Assembly (NCBI GenBank): GCA_027596945.1
Contig: JADGJH010000278.1
Coordinates: forward strand, 1-22,688
Direction of reading: 5' to 3'
DNA length: 22,688 nucleotides
From: Physocladia obscura
Taxonomy: Eukaryota; Chytridiomycota; Chytridiomycetes; Chytridiales; Chytriomycetaceae
Each line of letters starts with the position of its first letter. Within the stretch, counting starts at the first letter, position 1. Of this stretch, positions 11,200-21,376 are shown piece after piece. Made by a program: the position numbers and the translations under genes. The notes below the pieces were generated by a model that worked only from the letters and a program-made list of their open reading frames with translations, was not told the DNA's origin and made no database searches.

Positions 11200-12002
11200 A
11201 TGTTTAATCAATCGCAATATCTTTTATTTATCTTTCGCTTTTTTATTCTTTAATTGTTTCAAAGCAAATAGAGATTCCCTTTTTTTATTTTTATTTTTTA
11301 TGGTCTGCGCCAAAAAAAACCAAAAAAAAAAAAAAAAAGAAACCAGCAAAAAAAATATTCAACCACATCGGTAATACGTCAGAATCAAAGCGCACAACTA
11401 CAAAAAGAAAGCAAATTTGTACGTTACATCACTACAATTATTAGAGTCATTGAAATTTTTGGGGACATTTCAGAATTCTTGTTATTTTATGGAAGATAAA
11501 AGATTTAAGTTGAATTTAAGGATTTTTTTTTAAAGCTTTATGAAGATTTTGTTTGTGCATAGTGGGTCCCAATTGTCGAGATTTGGAAATTCCAGCTTAG
11601 GGCAAATCAAATTTTAACGATTCCTTTTGTTTTTCCTTCAAAATATATAATTGATTATGAATTCAATTTCATTTGAACCATATGAGTCACAGAAATTGTT
11701 GTGAAATCTAATTGTGTGGTTAAGCAGTTGAAGGAATGTGCGGTCGCCGAAAAGAACTGATCGATCTTGATTTAGTTTAAAAGGAATTGATTGAATTAAA
11801 ATAAACGGAACTTTTATCTTTGAAATTGAATTGGAATAGTTTCTTAACAGAAATATGAATTTGTCGAAAGCTGGAAGTTTGGAAATTCGCTGTATTTTAT
11901 TTTTCAATTCATTAAGAAAGAAAGAATAAATAGTTTTTGTTGAATTGAATGGATGTTAAACGATAGCCAGTATTTTATGATGATTTTGGTGGCGGAATAT
12001 AG
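11200..12002. other. Spacer holding repeat copy 1
   Basis: About 0.8 kb after the chitosanase stop. It has long A tracts (11315-11355), then the dispersed repeat described separately (11692-11850). The minus-strand open frame through the repeat starts at TTG and is not supported as a gene. Confidence 0.5.
11692..11850 (+). repeat. Dispersed repeat, copy 1 (SINE-like)
   Basis: Matches 14293-14488 in three blocks kept in order: TTGTTGTGAAATC followed by TGTGG and AGCAGTTGAAGG; GATCTTGATTTAGTTTAAAA followed by GGAAT; and AAATTGAATTGGAATAGTTT followed by CTTAACA. It is shorter than copy 2 by internal deletions of roughly 9 and 20 bp and has more changes in the tRNA-like head. No coding capacity. 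Confidence 0.85.
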
Positions 12003-12168
12003 TGAGTCACAATGTATTTTAGTTTTTCTCTCGATTCTGGAAATTCTTGTATTGGCAAATTCCGTGACTCACATATTCTTGTTCAATTAATTTTTCATTT
12101 AATTTGTGAGTCGATCAATTCACGAATCCATGTGTTCCTTCTTTTGTATACAGTCTCTGAATGACTCA
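12003..12168. promoter_or_regulatory. Cluster of three TGASTCA (bZIP, Gcn4/AP-1 type) sites
   Basis: TGAGTCA at 12003-12009, TGACTCA at 12065-12071 and TGACTCA at 12162-12168, within 166 bp and 66-231 bp before the ATG of the next gene. A fourth TGAGTCA is at 11683-11689. Fungal Gcn4/AP-1-type bZIP proteins bind this heptamer. From base composition I would expect about three in the whole window, so the cluster is unlikely to be chance. Function is inferred. Confidence 0.5.
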
Positions 12169-12233
12169 TTTTTCAGGAGAATAAGAATTTAAGCTGAAAC
12201 ATCAACTTCAGCAACAAAAATCCATTAAAAATA

Positions 12234-13881
12234 ATGAGTGATACCGTTCTACAAACACAAGCGCAACAAGAACCCGCATTCAAATTCGTCCAAGAAAACA
12301 AGACAATTACAGGCGATATCGCATGGCCATCGTGGATTCCCACAATCAACACCAATTCAATCGAAATGTCGTCCAATCCAGATGACGATGCGACAAATGT
12401 GCTTAACAACACCAGTTTAACATCAACCGAGGCGCATTTTCCACCCTGGCGGACTGTGCTAGAAACTGCGTTGAAAGAAAATGAGCGTGATGATGCTGCA
12501 CATTGTTGAGTGTTTATGCTCCTGTGCCCCCACAATTCCCTGTTTACAATTTTTTTTTTTTCATAGTGTACGCATCATTGGCGACAATAAAGTCATTCGG
12601 TCGTCCGTCAAACCACGGCGTATTTTTCCGTGGATTTTTATCCGATGGCATCGAGTCTCAAGATACTGCCTGGTAAACAATTTTGGAAAATTTAATTGAT
12701 CCTTGTAACTCATATTTTTTTGATGCAGCACCAACGATGACACAGGCAACAACCAGCGTAAAGACAATCAAAATCATCACCACCACCATCATCGCCACCA
12801 ACATCAAGCTGGCCCTCTTTCAGTCGATGCAGTTGAGCGGCTTGCTAATGTACTCGTGTTTGCTGTCGATGCTCGCAGCGGATCAGTTGACGATCTTATC
12901 CATGGCTCAAAATTTGGAGAAATATGTTGGTGAGTCACCACTACTTTCTATTTACGGGTTTTTTTTTTCCGGCTATTTGTCAATTCTAAAGATACTTGCG
13001 TTATTAAAAATGATAGGATGTTCCCCGAAACGCGTCAGCAAATCCGAGTGTCAGGAACAATTCAACTGATAGTATCTCCTAACAACATATTGGTTAAAAT
13101 GCATGAAATCAGCAACACGCCGTCATTTACGCCCTTACAAAGCTTTCCAGCTTTGGACTGGGAGAGTCTGCGACATGAAATGTGGCTCAAAGTATCGGCA
13201 GTAAGGCGCGCATCATACACATGGCCAACGACGCGTCACGACGTTACAAGAAGCGAAAGCAGCGGATGCTATCAAATTTTTCCAGTTTATCCAGATATAG
13301 TTGACACTGGTGCGAAAAACAGTGCGGCCGAAGGTGGAATTACGAAAGCTATTGTTATTAATGGGCAAAATGGACGAGAGGCAGACATTAAATTGCTTGG
13401 ATTGCCAATAATAGCAAGTTTGGACGCAAATTCAGATAAAGAGTTTGCAAAACAAAAGTACATGAAAACTATAAATCAGCAGAATTTGGAAGATCAACAG
13501 CAAATTCGGAAGCACCGCATTGAAAAAACCGAGAGCTTTCATCACCACGCAAGCAAGCAGCATGATTATCGTACCATTGCGTTCAACAATTTTTGTTTGC
13601 TGTTGTTGGATGTTGACGGTGTTGATAACGTTGAAATGCACAAAGCGCCTCACGCGCACACAAAGTACAGAAGAACGATTGAATCAGTTGGTGGAATCAG
13701 TGACACCGAAAGCGTCAATGGATTTGTTGAACAGAATGGAAAAGCAGAAGTTGTTCGTGTGAGTCTGGCGGATTGTATTTTTTCCATTGATGATTTGGTC
13801 GATCGTGGTGAAGGTTGTCCGACTGTTGATGGATTGGTAAAAAAAGTAGTTAAGTGGACTGTCAAAGATATCTTGGGCTAA
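12234..13881 (+). CDS. Pyridoxamine-phosphate-oxidase-like FMN-binding protein, Alr4036 type
   Basis: Likely FMN-binding split-barrel protein; the physiological reaction of this fungal family is not known to me. Exons 12234-12504, 12567-12672, 12729-12929 and 13017-13881 join in phase to 480 residues. Family signature in order: FPPWRTVLETALKENE (about 69-84), YASLATIKSFGRPSNHGVFF then RGFLSDG (about 92-117), LVFAVDARSGSVDDLI, GEICWMFPETRQQIRVSG (about 189-206), and in the C-terminal part FCLLLLDVDGVDNVEM. Unusual are a roughly 60-residue disordered N-terminus, a His/Asn/Gln-rich insert with six consecutive His inside the barrel domain (codons at about 12778-12810), and a long C-terminal region, so the protein exceeds the typical 200-350 residues. 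The ATG at 12234 is the first in frame after the upstream bZIP-site cluster. It is tandem with its neighbours but separated by about 1 kb each side. Confidence 0.82.
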
Positions 13882-14640
13882 ACTTTTCAGTTTTTACCTT
13901 TTTTATTCTGCTGTTTGGAATTAAATCTGTTTAAAACTATATGACAAAATCAAAATCTGAACTGAAATAAATATAACTATGAAGCTTTAAACTCTTTAGC
14001 AGCCGTAAAATGAGATTGCTATTAAATATAGCAACTCAACTGAACACCTTTTTTCTTGCAAAAAGGAGATTCCCAGACTTGTATTTGACTCAAATTGACT
14101 TAAAGTTAAATCTAAAGCAAGTCAAACAAAATACCATAGAAAAGCTGTTGTAACTCAGGTGGGGCAATCGATTTTTTGTAGTCCAAAGCTAAAAATTAAA
14201 AGTTGATTCCTTTTTCAGAATAATTCACTGTCCTTATCACTGCTTTCTGATTTTCCATTGTTATGAACAGTACCCAATTTTAAATATCTTCATGAAATTT
14301 GTTGTGAAATCAAGTCGTGTGGCCCAGCAGTTGAAGGTCGACAGCGGAGCCGAATGGTTGGTATCCGAAAAGAAATCATCGACGCTTGAATAATTTCGGC
14401 GATCTTGATTTAGTTTAAAAGGAATGTTTTGATTTTTAATAAAGACGGACTTTTGCCTGTGAAATTGAATTGGAATAGTTTCTTAACAAAATTCCTCCAC
14501 AAATCTGTCATAAATTACATTTCAACCTGCCTATCAAAAAAATGCGAAGTCTTCGATGTTAAAAACCCTTGTCGAGTCAAGCTTCCTGTCAAGACCAAAT
14601 CAAATTTTTTTAATCAGTTTTGAACAAAAACCAAAAAATC
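13882..14640. other. Spacer holding repeat copy 2
   Basis: Follows the FMN-protein gene. Contains the SINE-like repeat at 14293-14488 and one TGACTCA at 14086-14092. The open frame beginning at 14429 overlaps the repeat tail and is not credible as a gene. Confidence 0.5.
14293..14488 (+). repeat. Dispersed repeat, copy 2, with tRNA-like head
   Basis: Longer and apparently less eroded copy of the repeat at 11692-11850. Its head begins AAGTCGTGTGGCCCAGCAGT, which resembles the 5' half of a serine tRNA. TGGCCCAGCAGT (14320-14331) fits the pol III A-box TRGCNNAGYNGG at 11 of 12 positions; GGTTGGTATCC (14356-14366) fits the B-box GGTTCRANNCC at 9 of 11, 36 bp downstream. The remaining tail is AT-rich and unrelated to tRNA. 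This is the layout of a tRNA-derived SINE; no target-site duplication was established. Confidence 0.6.
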
Positions 14641-14828
14641 CGCGAAAAGAAATGCCAGTGAAGCCACAGTTGAAATGCCACATGCAGACATCAAATCTCA
14701 ACCCGTCAATTGAGCGCTTATTGTGAAGTTCGTGCAAACAAGGCAGTGGAGGCTGCTGTCGAAACACGCGAAGATCATCAATCCATTTGCTGAAAAGACC
14801 CGATTACAAACAACAACAACAACAATAA
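14641..14828 (+). other. Probable 5' exon region of the next gene, unresolved
   Basis: All three plus frames carry short protein-like pieces here, for example SAYCEVRANKAVEAA (about 14714-14758), but each is closed by a stop. A 5' exon ending at a GT after that piece, spliced to the acceptor CAATCTCAG at about 14871, would be in phase with the downstream Gln-rich exon. I could not fix the start codon. Confidence 0.3.
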
Positions 14829-17372
14829 CTATCGCAACAACCGGATTCACAATTATCACCGCAACAATCTCAGCAACAGTCAGAGAACAAACAATTAACA
14901 AAAAAATCGGAAAAACAACAACTGCTCCAGCAACAATCACTCCCACCGCAACCACCTGCTAGATCGATTACTCGTGCACCACGCAGGCGTCCCGTTGGGA
15001 ATGCGGCTATTGTGAGCGAAAACAAAGCTTATTAGGATCTCAAAACCGACATTTTGTCTTCACCAGCTGCGTCAACATCCGTTTCGACAACTATAATTAC
15101 TTCCGATGTCGTTGCAGATTTGCACAGTGATTTTCAATGGGAGGATTCCAAAATCGTCGCGTCAAAATTCCGCTGGGCAAAGAAAGTCGATCTTCTCGAT
15201 CCGGCGCAATCGCCCGTAAACTCCACACTACAGCGAAATACTCTTGCAAACAGAACGGTCAGCATTATGGACCTTTCACAAGTAAGTTTTCTGAAATTCT
15301 TGTTCTTGGTTACTGCCAAAAATTGATTCATTCCGTTTTGACGACAAACACTTAAAAATTATCGCTAACAAATTCGTCGACAGACAGACAAAAAGAAAAA
15401 GGAGAAAGTAAGATTTGCAGGAGATTTACGTGAAGATTCTGAAAAAGCTTCACGACCTCGAACTCTTCTGGCGCCACGAGTTTTCACAACAACCGCAACC
15501 GCTGCTGCAACGCCCATATCCCACCCAATCATCAGATTCATCGAATAATTTTGAACCTGCAAAACGGAATTACGCTCCAGTTACAAGCTTCAATCCGGCA
15601 TATGAGTATCAAGTTGGTCTCGCTAATGTGTCCACTTCGGTAACTACCGATTCTGTAGATATAAATGCAAGTGCTGTGCAACCAAGCGTTGTCCGGTTCG
15701 GTCCATCCGATGCATTTATTGCCAAAGCCGCGAGTGTAAAAATGACAAATATTACAATTCCGGAAGATGCTCCACCTCCAGAGATAATTACTGTAATCCC
15801 TGAGGAGGTAGCTGTCATCGAAAAAGAATGGATCGAAGGAGAGCAAGTCAGTAATACTACTCTTTCTGGCTCTATAGAATCTGAAATTACGAGAAACAAA
15901 CGGTTAAGCATGGCACCAACATCAACAAATTCGCGCGCAACCTGAAACAGTTGTGATTCGCCCCGCAAACAAATTCTCCCTCAAAGTTATAACCTCAGCA
16001 AAGCTCAAAGAGAAGCTCGTTCAACAACAAGTGCAGATCAAAATAAAAAATGAAGAAAACGTAGCACTGTTTAACCCGCAAATCAAGCATGCTTTTTCTT
16101 TTTTGAAACGATTTTTGCCGAAAAATCCTAAAAAGAATGGAGCTGATGATGTTATGGGCGATTATTTTGCATTTGAAGGAGACGTACTAAATGCAATTCG
16201 GTTCTCTGATATTTTTTGCCTACTACAGTCCCACCTACATTCGAAGCCACTACAGGTGACTTCGTAACCACACCAACAATAACACCCACAACAACTTACC
16301 CTTCCTCTCAATCATTGTCAAAGCCAAATCCAAATCCAAATGTCTCACAAAATGCAATCGCTGCTTCTCGAATGTCACCAACAGTACCAATTCCAAAAAC
16401 GACCACCAACACTGTGTTACGAGAAGACCTTCAATATCCGCACGAGTGGAACAAACTGAAAATGTTACTGGCCCTCCTTTAAACAATTCGAATCAGCAGC
16501 AGCAATCTCCTGTGCAGCGCCAGCCATCTATTACAGTAGTTGCTCAAAACGTACAACGAAATTCTACAAAGCCACCAACAACATCAGTATATATTCCCAC
16601 ATATTCGCGATCATTTTTGATTCATGCAGCTTCGAATTCAGTGCTTATATCACAGCAACTGCCACAACAACATCATCAGCAGCAGCAAAAGCAACAACAA
16701 TCTAATCCGCCTCAAAGACAATTGGTTGCACCAACGGCAGCTTTTAAAATCGCCTCGACTCCAACCATGGCGCCACCAGCAAAAATTTATGTGTCGCCAA
16801 AAAAAGACAGTAGCTTTGCTGCATCCGATAGTCTTGACAAAGAATTTGCCAAATTTGAGCGGCAAATGAACGCATTGCCACCAGATTCTCCAATTGTTCC
16901 CATTTCACCTGGTGATTATGCCGTCAATAATATGACAACAGTAGTTCCGGATGCACAGCAACCTCCAGCGCCGGCTGCCACAGTTGTTGCAATTGCAACC
17001 GAAACTGTGAATCTTACGATGGATTCTGTTCAACAGCATGATAATCAAACTGGCGGTGTGAAACCAAAAACTGGTAGTATCAGCAGAGAAACGAAAGGAA
17101 GCGGATTTGGAATTGTGAATTGGTTGTTCGGTGGACCAAAAATTGCTGGTACCCATCGTTCACCAAGAGCAACGACAACTGCTGAAGAAGAAAAGGCAGC
17201 GGCGAAAGCTGTTCTTGATGCTGCGCATGCTGGTGCTGCTACCAGCGGCACAGGGGGAGGAATTGTTGCAACTGTGGCGGCGAAATTTGAGCAATTGGAA
17301 CAGCAGCAACATATACAACAACCTGCAATTCCGTCGCGAATGGCGTCGTCTGTGGTTAGAGGAATGATATGA
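14829..17372 (+). CDS. Ser/Thr/Pro/Gln-rich, largely disordered protein; multi-exon, 5' end unresolved
   Basis: No family recognised. The frame is interrupted by stops, but GT-AG introns reconcile all pieces in phase: introns 14994-15035 (42 bp, removes an in-frame TAG), 15282-15420 (139 bp), 15903-15950 (48 bp, removes TGA), 16031-16228 (198 bp, acceptor CTACTACAG) and 16414-16496 (83 bp). The last exon, 16497-17372, alone encodes 291 residues. An alternative at the second intron (15282-15383 plus 15408-15447) would add a small exon. The sequence is low-complexity: poly-Gln near 14880-14960 and 16670-16710, Thr/Pro runs at 16260-16310, Ala-rich near 17190-17240. The motif SGFGIVNWLFGGPK (about 17100-17142) is the most ordered-looking segment. 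No signal peptide or membrane segment seen. A pseudogene remains possible, but five neighbouring genes are clean, which argues against sequence errors. The gene is likely real; the exact model is uncertain. Confidence 0.6.
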
Positions 17373-17870
17373 TATTTTTCTCTCGTTGATTTCTTTGTTC
17401 GATTTTTTTTTTTCTTTCTCTTCTTGGGGCTTCTATTACTTGGCTGCATATAAATCTTATAAAATATATGATGTTGTATTTATTGCAACTTTGATGCTCC
17501 GCATTTGATCAAAAACATTATTTAGAGCATTCCAATATTCGCGTTTGTTTCAGTTTTCTACATGATGAGTTTCTATTTGTTGCACATCTGCGGACTGTAA
17601 AACCTTGAATTATATTCATCATATGTCTTTAAAACGAGTCTTTTCACCACACTAAACTGGTGAAAATAAAACCATTCGTGACTTAATTTTTTTTGTTCTT
17701 TGGACAATCATAGTCATGAGAAATGCACATTCATACTCTTTTTTTTTTTTTTGATTACTGATTTGCGAGATTACGTTAACATTTAGGTCACATGACGTCA
17801 ATATTTCAAATCCAGATTCAAAAAATGAAAAGAAAATCAATTTCCAGAAAAAAAAGGGTTGTAGCCTGTA
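17373..17870. other. Promoter spacer of the DHA1 transporter gene
   Basis: About 500 bp with T tracts and no credible gene. It should contain the 3' end of the preceding gene and the promoter of the transporter, including the TGACGTCA site listed separately. Confidence 0.5.
17793..17800. promoter_or_regulatory. Perfect CRE palindrome TGACGTCA
   Basis: The full 8-bp ATF/CREB site, 71 bp before the ATG of the transporter. In fungi Atf1/Sko1-type bZIP factors bind it in stress-responsive promoters. The site is seen directly; regulation by stress is inferred. Confidence 0.5.
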
Positions 17871-19477
17871 ATGATAACAGCAGAAGCAGAAAATGGTATC
17901 GAGCTGCACGAAGGCGGACAAATGAGCCCGGTCAGTTTCGACAGGACAGACACAGTCGACAATCTTTTTGCATCAGACCCGAAACTGGAAGTGGAAGACA
18001 ATCATTCGGATGATGATTTTCATTCCAAGATTACTACACCAAACTCGAATTCGACGAATCCGCATCAGTGGCAGAGATCAAAAAAATGGCGTGCGGTGGC
18101 TATTGCGTCGCTCTACACGTTTATCTCGCCAATTTCGTCATCAATGGTTGCGCCCGCGCTACCCTCAATGGCCCTTGGTTAGTTATAAAAAAAAAGGAAC
18201 CATATTTCACGTTTTTTTTTATAGCCGAATATTCACGCCGAATCGCAGATCTTGGTCTCGATTCAACTCTCTTGGCCGAAATGACGCTCTCCATTTTTGT
18301 CCTCGCGTATGCTTTTGGTCCGTTGTTTCTCGCACCGTTGTCCGAAGTATATGGCCGATACAAGATTTTGCAAGCGTCGCTTTGGGTTTTCACTGTTTTC
18401 AACTTTGCATGCGGGTTCGCTGCGAACGCCCCGCAAATTTTGTTTTTCCGATTTATGGCTGGTCTTGGCGGTTCTGCGCCGATTGCTATATCGGCTTCTA
18501 TTATTGCCGACTTGTTCAACGTTTCCGAAATGGGTTCCGCAATGGCCTATTACTCTCTTGGTGTCGTTCTTGCCCCTGCTCTCGGCCCCATTATTGGAGG
18601 CGTACTGACTCAAAACACAACTTGGCATTGGGTTTTCTTCACCGTTTCCATCATTAGTTCGGTTCTTGCAATTGCCGGAACGTTCATGCTTCCTGAAACG
18701 TTCCGCCCGTATCTTGAATCGCGTGCGCGCAAAGCAGAAGCGCAAAACAACCCATCACTTAAAAACTTGCATCCCGAGCCAAATGTCTTCCATGTTCTTG
18801 GAACTGCTATCATTCGACCATTTATTCTCCTTGGAACGCAACCTATCGCTCAAGTCATTGCGCTTCTCATGGCATTTGTCTACGGAATAATGTACATTGT
18901 TTTGACAACCTATTCATCCCTTTTTGTCGTCCATTACGGCGAATCCACTCAAACGTCAACTTTCCATTATCTTGCTTTAGGAGTTGGTTTCTTGGTTGGA
19001 AATCGTCTTGCTGGAGGTCTCGTCGATCAATCTTCTACATATCTCCAAAAGCGCTATAATACTCCGCATAAACCCGAATATCGACTGCCAGTGTGCATTC
19101 CTGCAGCAGTGTTACTTCCCATTGGCTTATTTTTATACGGCTGGTCTGCCGAACGTGGATGGCACTGGATTTCAATTGACATTGGTATTGCAATCTTTGC
19201 ATGTTCTGTCAATATTACTTTCCAAACTCTCACTGTGTATACGGTTGACGTTTACACACTTTACAGCGCTTCTGCGCTGGCGGCAGTTGGGTTCTTGCGT
19301 TCTCTAGCTGGATTTGGATTCCCACTTTTTTCTGCCGAAATGTATCAACAACTTGGTTATGGCTGGGGAAACTCTGTTCTTGCCTTTGTGGGAATTTTCA
19401 TTGGAATTCCAGCTCCGTTTTTACTCTTTGTGTATGGCGAACGAATTAGAGCAAGTAGTAAATTTGCGTCTGGTTGA
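17871..19477 (+). CDS. MFS drug/polyamine:H+ antiporter, DHA1 family
   Basis: Predicted plasma- or vacuolar-membrane exporter of the Tpo1/Flr1/Qdr group. Exons 17871-18177 and 18225-19477, joined across a 47-bp intron (GTTAGT...TTTATAG), give 519 residues. The first about 65 residues are acidic, hydrophilic and cytosolic. Twelve hydrophobic segments follow. DHA1 hallmarks: motif A-like LAPLSEVYGRYKIL after TM2, RFMAGLGGSAPIAISASIIADLF in TM4-5 region, the antiporter motif C-like SLGVVLAPALGPIIGG, then HWVFFTVSIIS and LPETFRPYLESRARK before the central loop. The C-terminal half ends FLLFVYGERIR. Substrate cannot be told from sequence. The start ATG follows the CRE-bearing promoter; AATAAA at 19541 is a possible poly(A) signal. 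Confidence 0.95.
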
Positions 19478-19540
19478 TTTCAATTGGTTTGAATTCAACT
19501 AAAAGGAGGTTGTTGAAAATAGGAGCTTTTTCGTTCCAAT

Positions 19541-19546
19541 AATAAA
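19541..19546 (+). terminator. Possible poly(A) signal of the transporter
   Basis: AATAAA 64 bp after the transporter stop codon. The hexamer is seen; its use is inferred. Confidence 0.35.
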
Positions 19547-19783
19547 GTATCATTTAATAGTTTGAGTGAGCTTGAATTAAAAAAATATATTTCAGTATTT
19601 ACTACACAATATCTTTTTGTCAGTCAAATCATATTGCAAAAACCCACACAAAATAATAGTCAAATATTCTACTTCACCATTCAGAAATTATCAACAAGAA
19701 ACTGGTCGGAAGATCCAACAGTGAATACATCATCCAGAATCTAGTGTTTACAGAAAACCACCATACGTGCTAGTAATATTACT

Positions 19784-20545
19784 TTAAAACAAAATTAGTT
19801 GCCCAATAATGCCAGATGAAGTCCTCTTTTTGAAACTCTGAGTGTTGAAAAGCGCTGACGGGAGTGTGGGAGACGCAGGAGCAGGGCCTTGAGGAGTCAG
19901 TCGATCGAGGACAGATGATGGAAGAGCTTTCAAGGAGGAAAAAGTATATTTTATTTTTATTTTATTTTTAGAACAGAACAGAGTTAAAAAGTGATTCACA
20001 GTCACATTCCAACACTGAGTGAATTTCACGCAACACAAGCATGATTCGATATATTTCATTTTTCTTTGTTATTCCAGATTTTTTTGCCAACTTATGATAC
20101 AACCAAATTAAGAACTTCTTTTTGAACAAATTGCACAAGTGAATTGAGGTAGATCAAGATCTGAATAGTTTCGTTTTTATAGATCAAAGTGGTCAAAGTC
20201 GAAGCAGTCGGTTTTGTGAATTGTTGTGATAATTTATGGATCATAAATATTAAAGAAAGAAAGAACTCGTAGATCTTTCCAATATGGCCGTTTATTTCGA
20301 AGAACTAACTGAAAACTTGACTTATTGACCAAAATTTTCAATGCCTAGTGTTGTTTTTATCCCATCTGTATTTGTTGTTTTTGAGCTGCTCAACTTGGGT
20401 GCCACCTAGTGCGAGGCAGGATATTATTTTAATGATTAAAAAAATTAGAAATTGAGAGTTTACCTCTTTCCTTTCCCCATTCAAACTATAAAAAAGAAAA
20501 AATAATGATAAAAATAACAATAATGAATAGGCTGCATTACAGCAT
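19784..20545 (-). CDS. Tentative small spliced gene, 81 residues
   Basis: No homology recognised. Segments 20545-20541, 20485-20464, 20405-20330 and 19926-19784 join in phase into one 82-codon frame (246 nt including stop). Support: intron 20406-20463 (58 bp) is well formed (GTAAAC, TTCTAAT, GCACTAG); intron 20486-20540 (55 bp) has GTAATG and TTTTTTATAG; the last acceptor is CCTCCTTGAAAG. The last exon is Pro/Ser-rich and protein-like (SSVLDRLTPQGPAPASPTLP, then QSFKKRTSSG). Weak points are a start codon split two bases after ATG, a 22-nt exon, and a 403-bp third intron. It could be a fragment of a longer transcript or a non-coding RNA. Confidence 0.27.
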
Positions 20546-20849
20546 TCAGCTCCTATTTAATTCGTTCCCTTCCATCCCGACTTTTTCGAAATTGAAACAG
20601 AAATTGAGGGCTGGATGGATGTGTTTCAAAAATTTTAACAACCACTTGCTCACACACACAATTGATTGAAGCCGAAACCTTTCATTTGTTAACGTCACAG
20701 ATTGCTATGTTGATGATCTTCAAATAAATGATTGCCCGTTAACTGATGGAAACAAGTCAAAAGCTTTTATTATTTTATTATATTTTTGTGGCTCAAAGGT
20801 AGCTTGGAGATTTGGAAATTTCCGAAATCATTCACTGAATTGCCTGTTG
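20546..20849. other. Spacer
   Basis: About 300 bp between the tentative small gene and the 3' end region of the last gene. No coding frame or RNA gene was recognised. Confidence 0.4.
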
Positions 20850-21376
20850 TCAAAACGGCGCTCCGTTCTCAAAACACGCAATACACAACATCACCGCCAC
20901 CGCCTCAGATACACTGAAACAAAACGTTGCCCATGACAAGTTCTTGAACGCGGGTTGTTGAAATTGCCCAGGGGTCAAAAAATCGTAATTGTGATGAGCG
21001 GGAGCTTGAGCGAAAAAAAAAAAGAAGTAATTTTGGATTGAAATTTCGTGTGCTGATCGACACGAAAGACAGAAGCATTTCTGGACTTCATTAATATTTT
21101 CTAAAAGGTAGCGTCCTGGGGAATTATTATAGTGCCATGTCTTTCTGAGGGTTTGGTGGCACATAGAAATCCCAAATAACCCCGTCATATGTTGTCCCTG
21201 CAAGAAACAACATAAAAACCATGAAGACTTTTTCCAGCCTTGGTTGCTGTTAGTGTTATCGAATAAGCAGTATCCTTCAATCATTGTGCTACATAATTCG
21301 ACACAGGTTCTCCAAAACCCCAAATGTAATTTGAAGCTAAAAATAAAAATAAGGGAAAATAAAAAGAACGCCATCA
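20850..21376 (-). other. Exon-like segments, probable 3' part of the secreted-protein gene
   Basis: One minus frame stays open for 195 codons (21437-20850), more than expected by chance in this AT-rich DNA. Five acceptor-like sites lie in it: TTATTTTTAG before about 21337, TTTCTTGCAG before about 21199, TTCCCCAG, TTCGCTCAAG before about 21012, and GTTTCAG before about 20918. Other frames also hold good short pieces (YIWGFGEPVSNY; TYDGVIWDFYVPPNPQKDMA). I could not choose a single splice model, so only the presence of downstream exons is proposed. Confidence 0.4.

Noticed and set aside
11638..11907. 89-codon minus-strand frame
   Set aside because: It runs through the repeat copy, starts at a non-ATG codon and is not open in the second copy.
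15012..15035. A 24-nt mini-intron (GTGAGC...TTATTAG) removing the in-frame TAG
   Set aside because: Shorter than any firm intron in the window (43 bp and up). A 42-bp intron from 14994 uses the same acceptor, keeps phase and is more plausible.
14829..16496. Pseudogene with four or more frameshifts and an in-frame TAG at 15033-15035
   Set aside because: A consistent set of GT-AG introns within the size range seen elsewhere here removes every stop and frame change, so decay is not needed to explain it.
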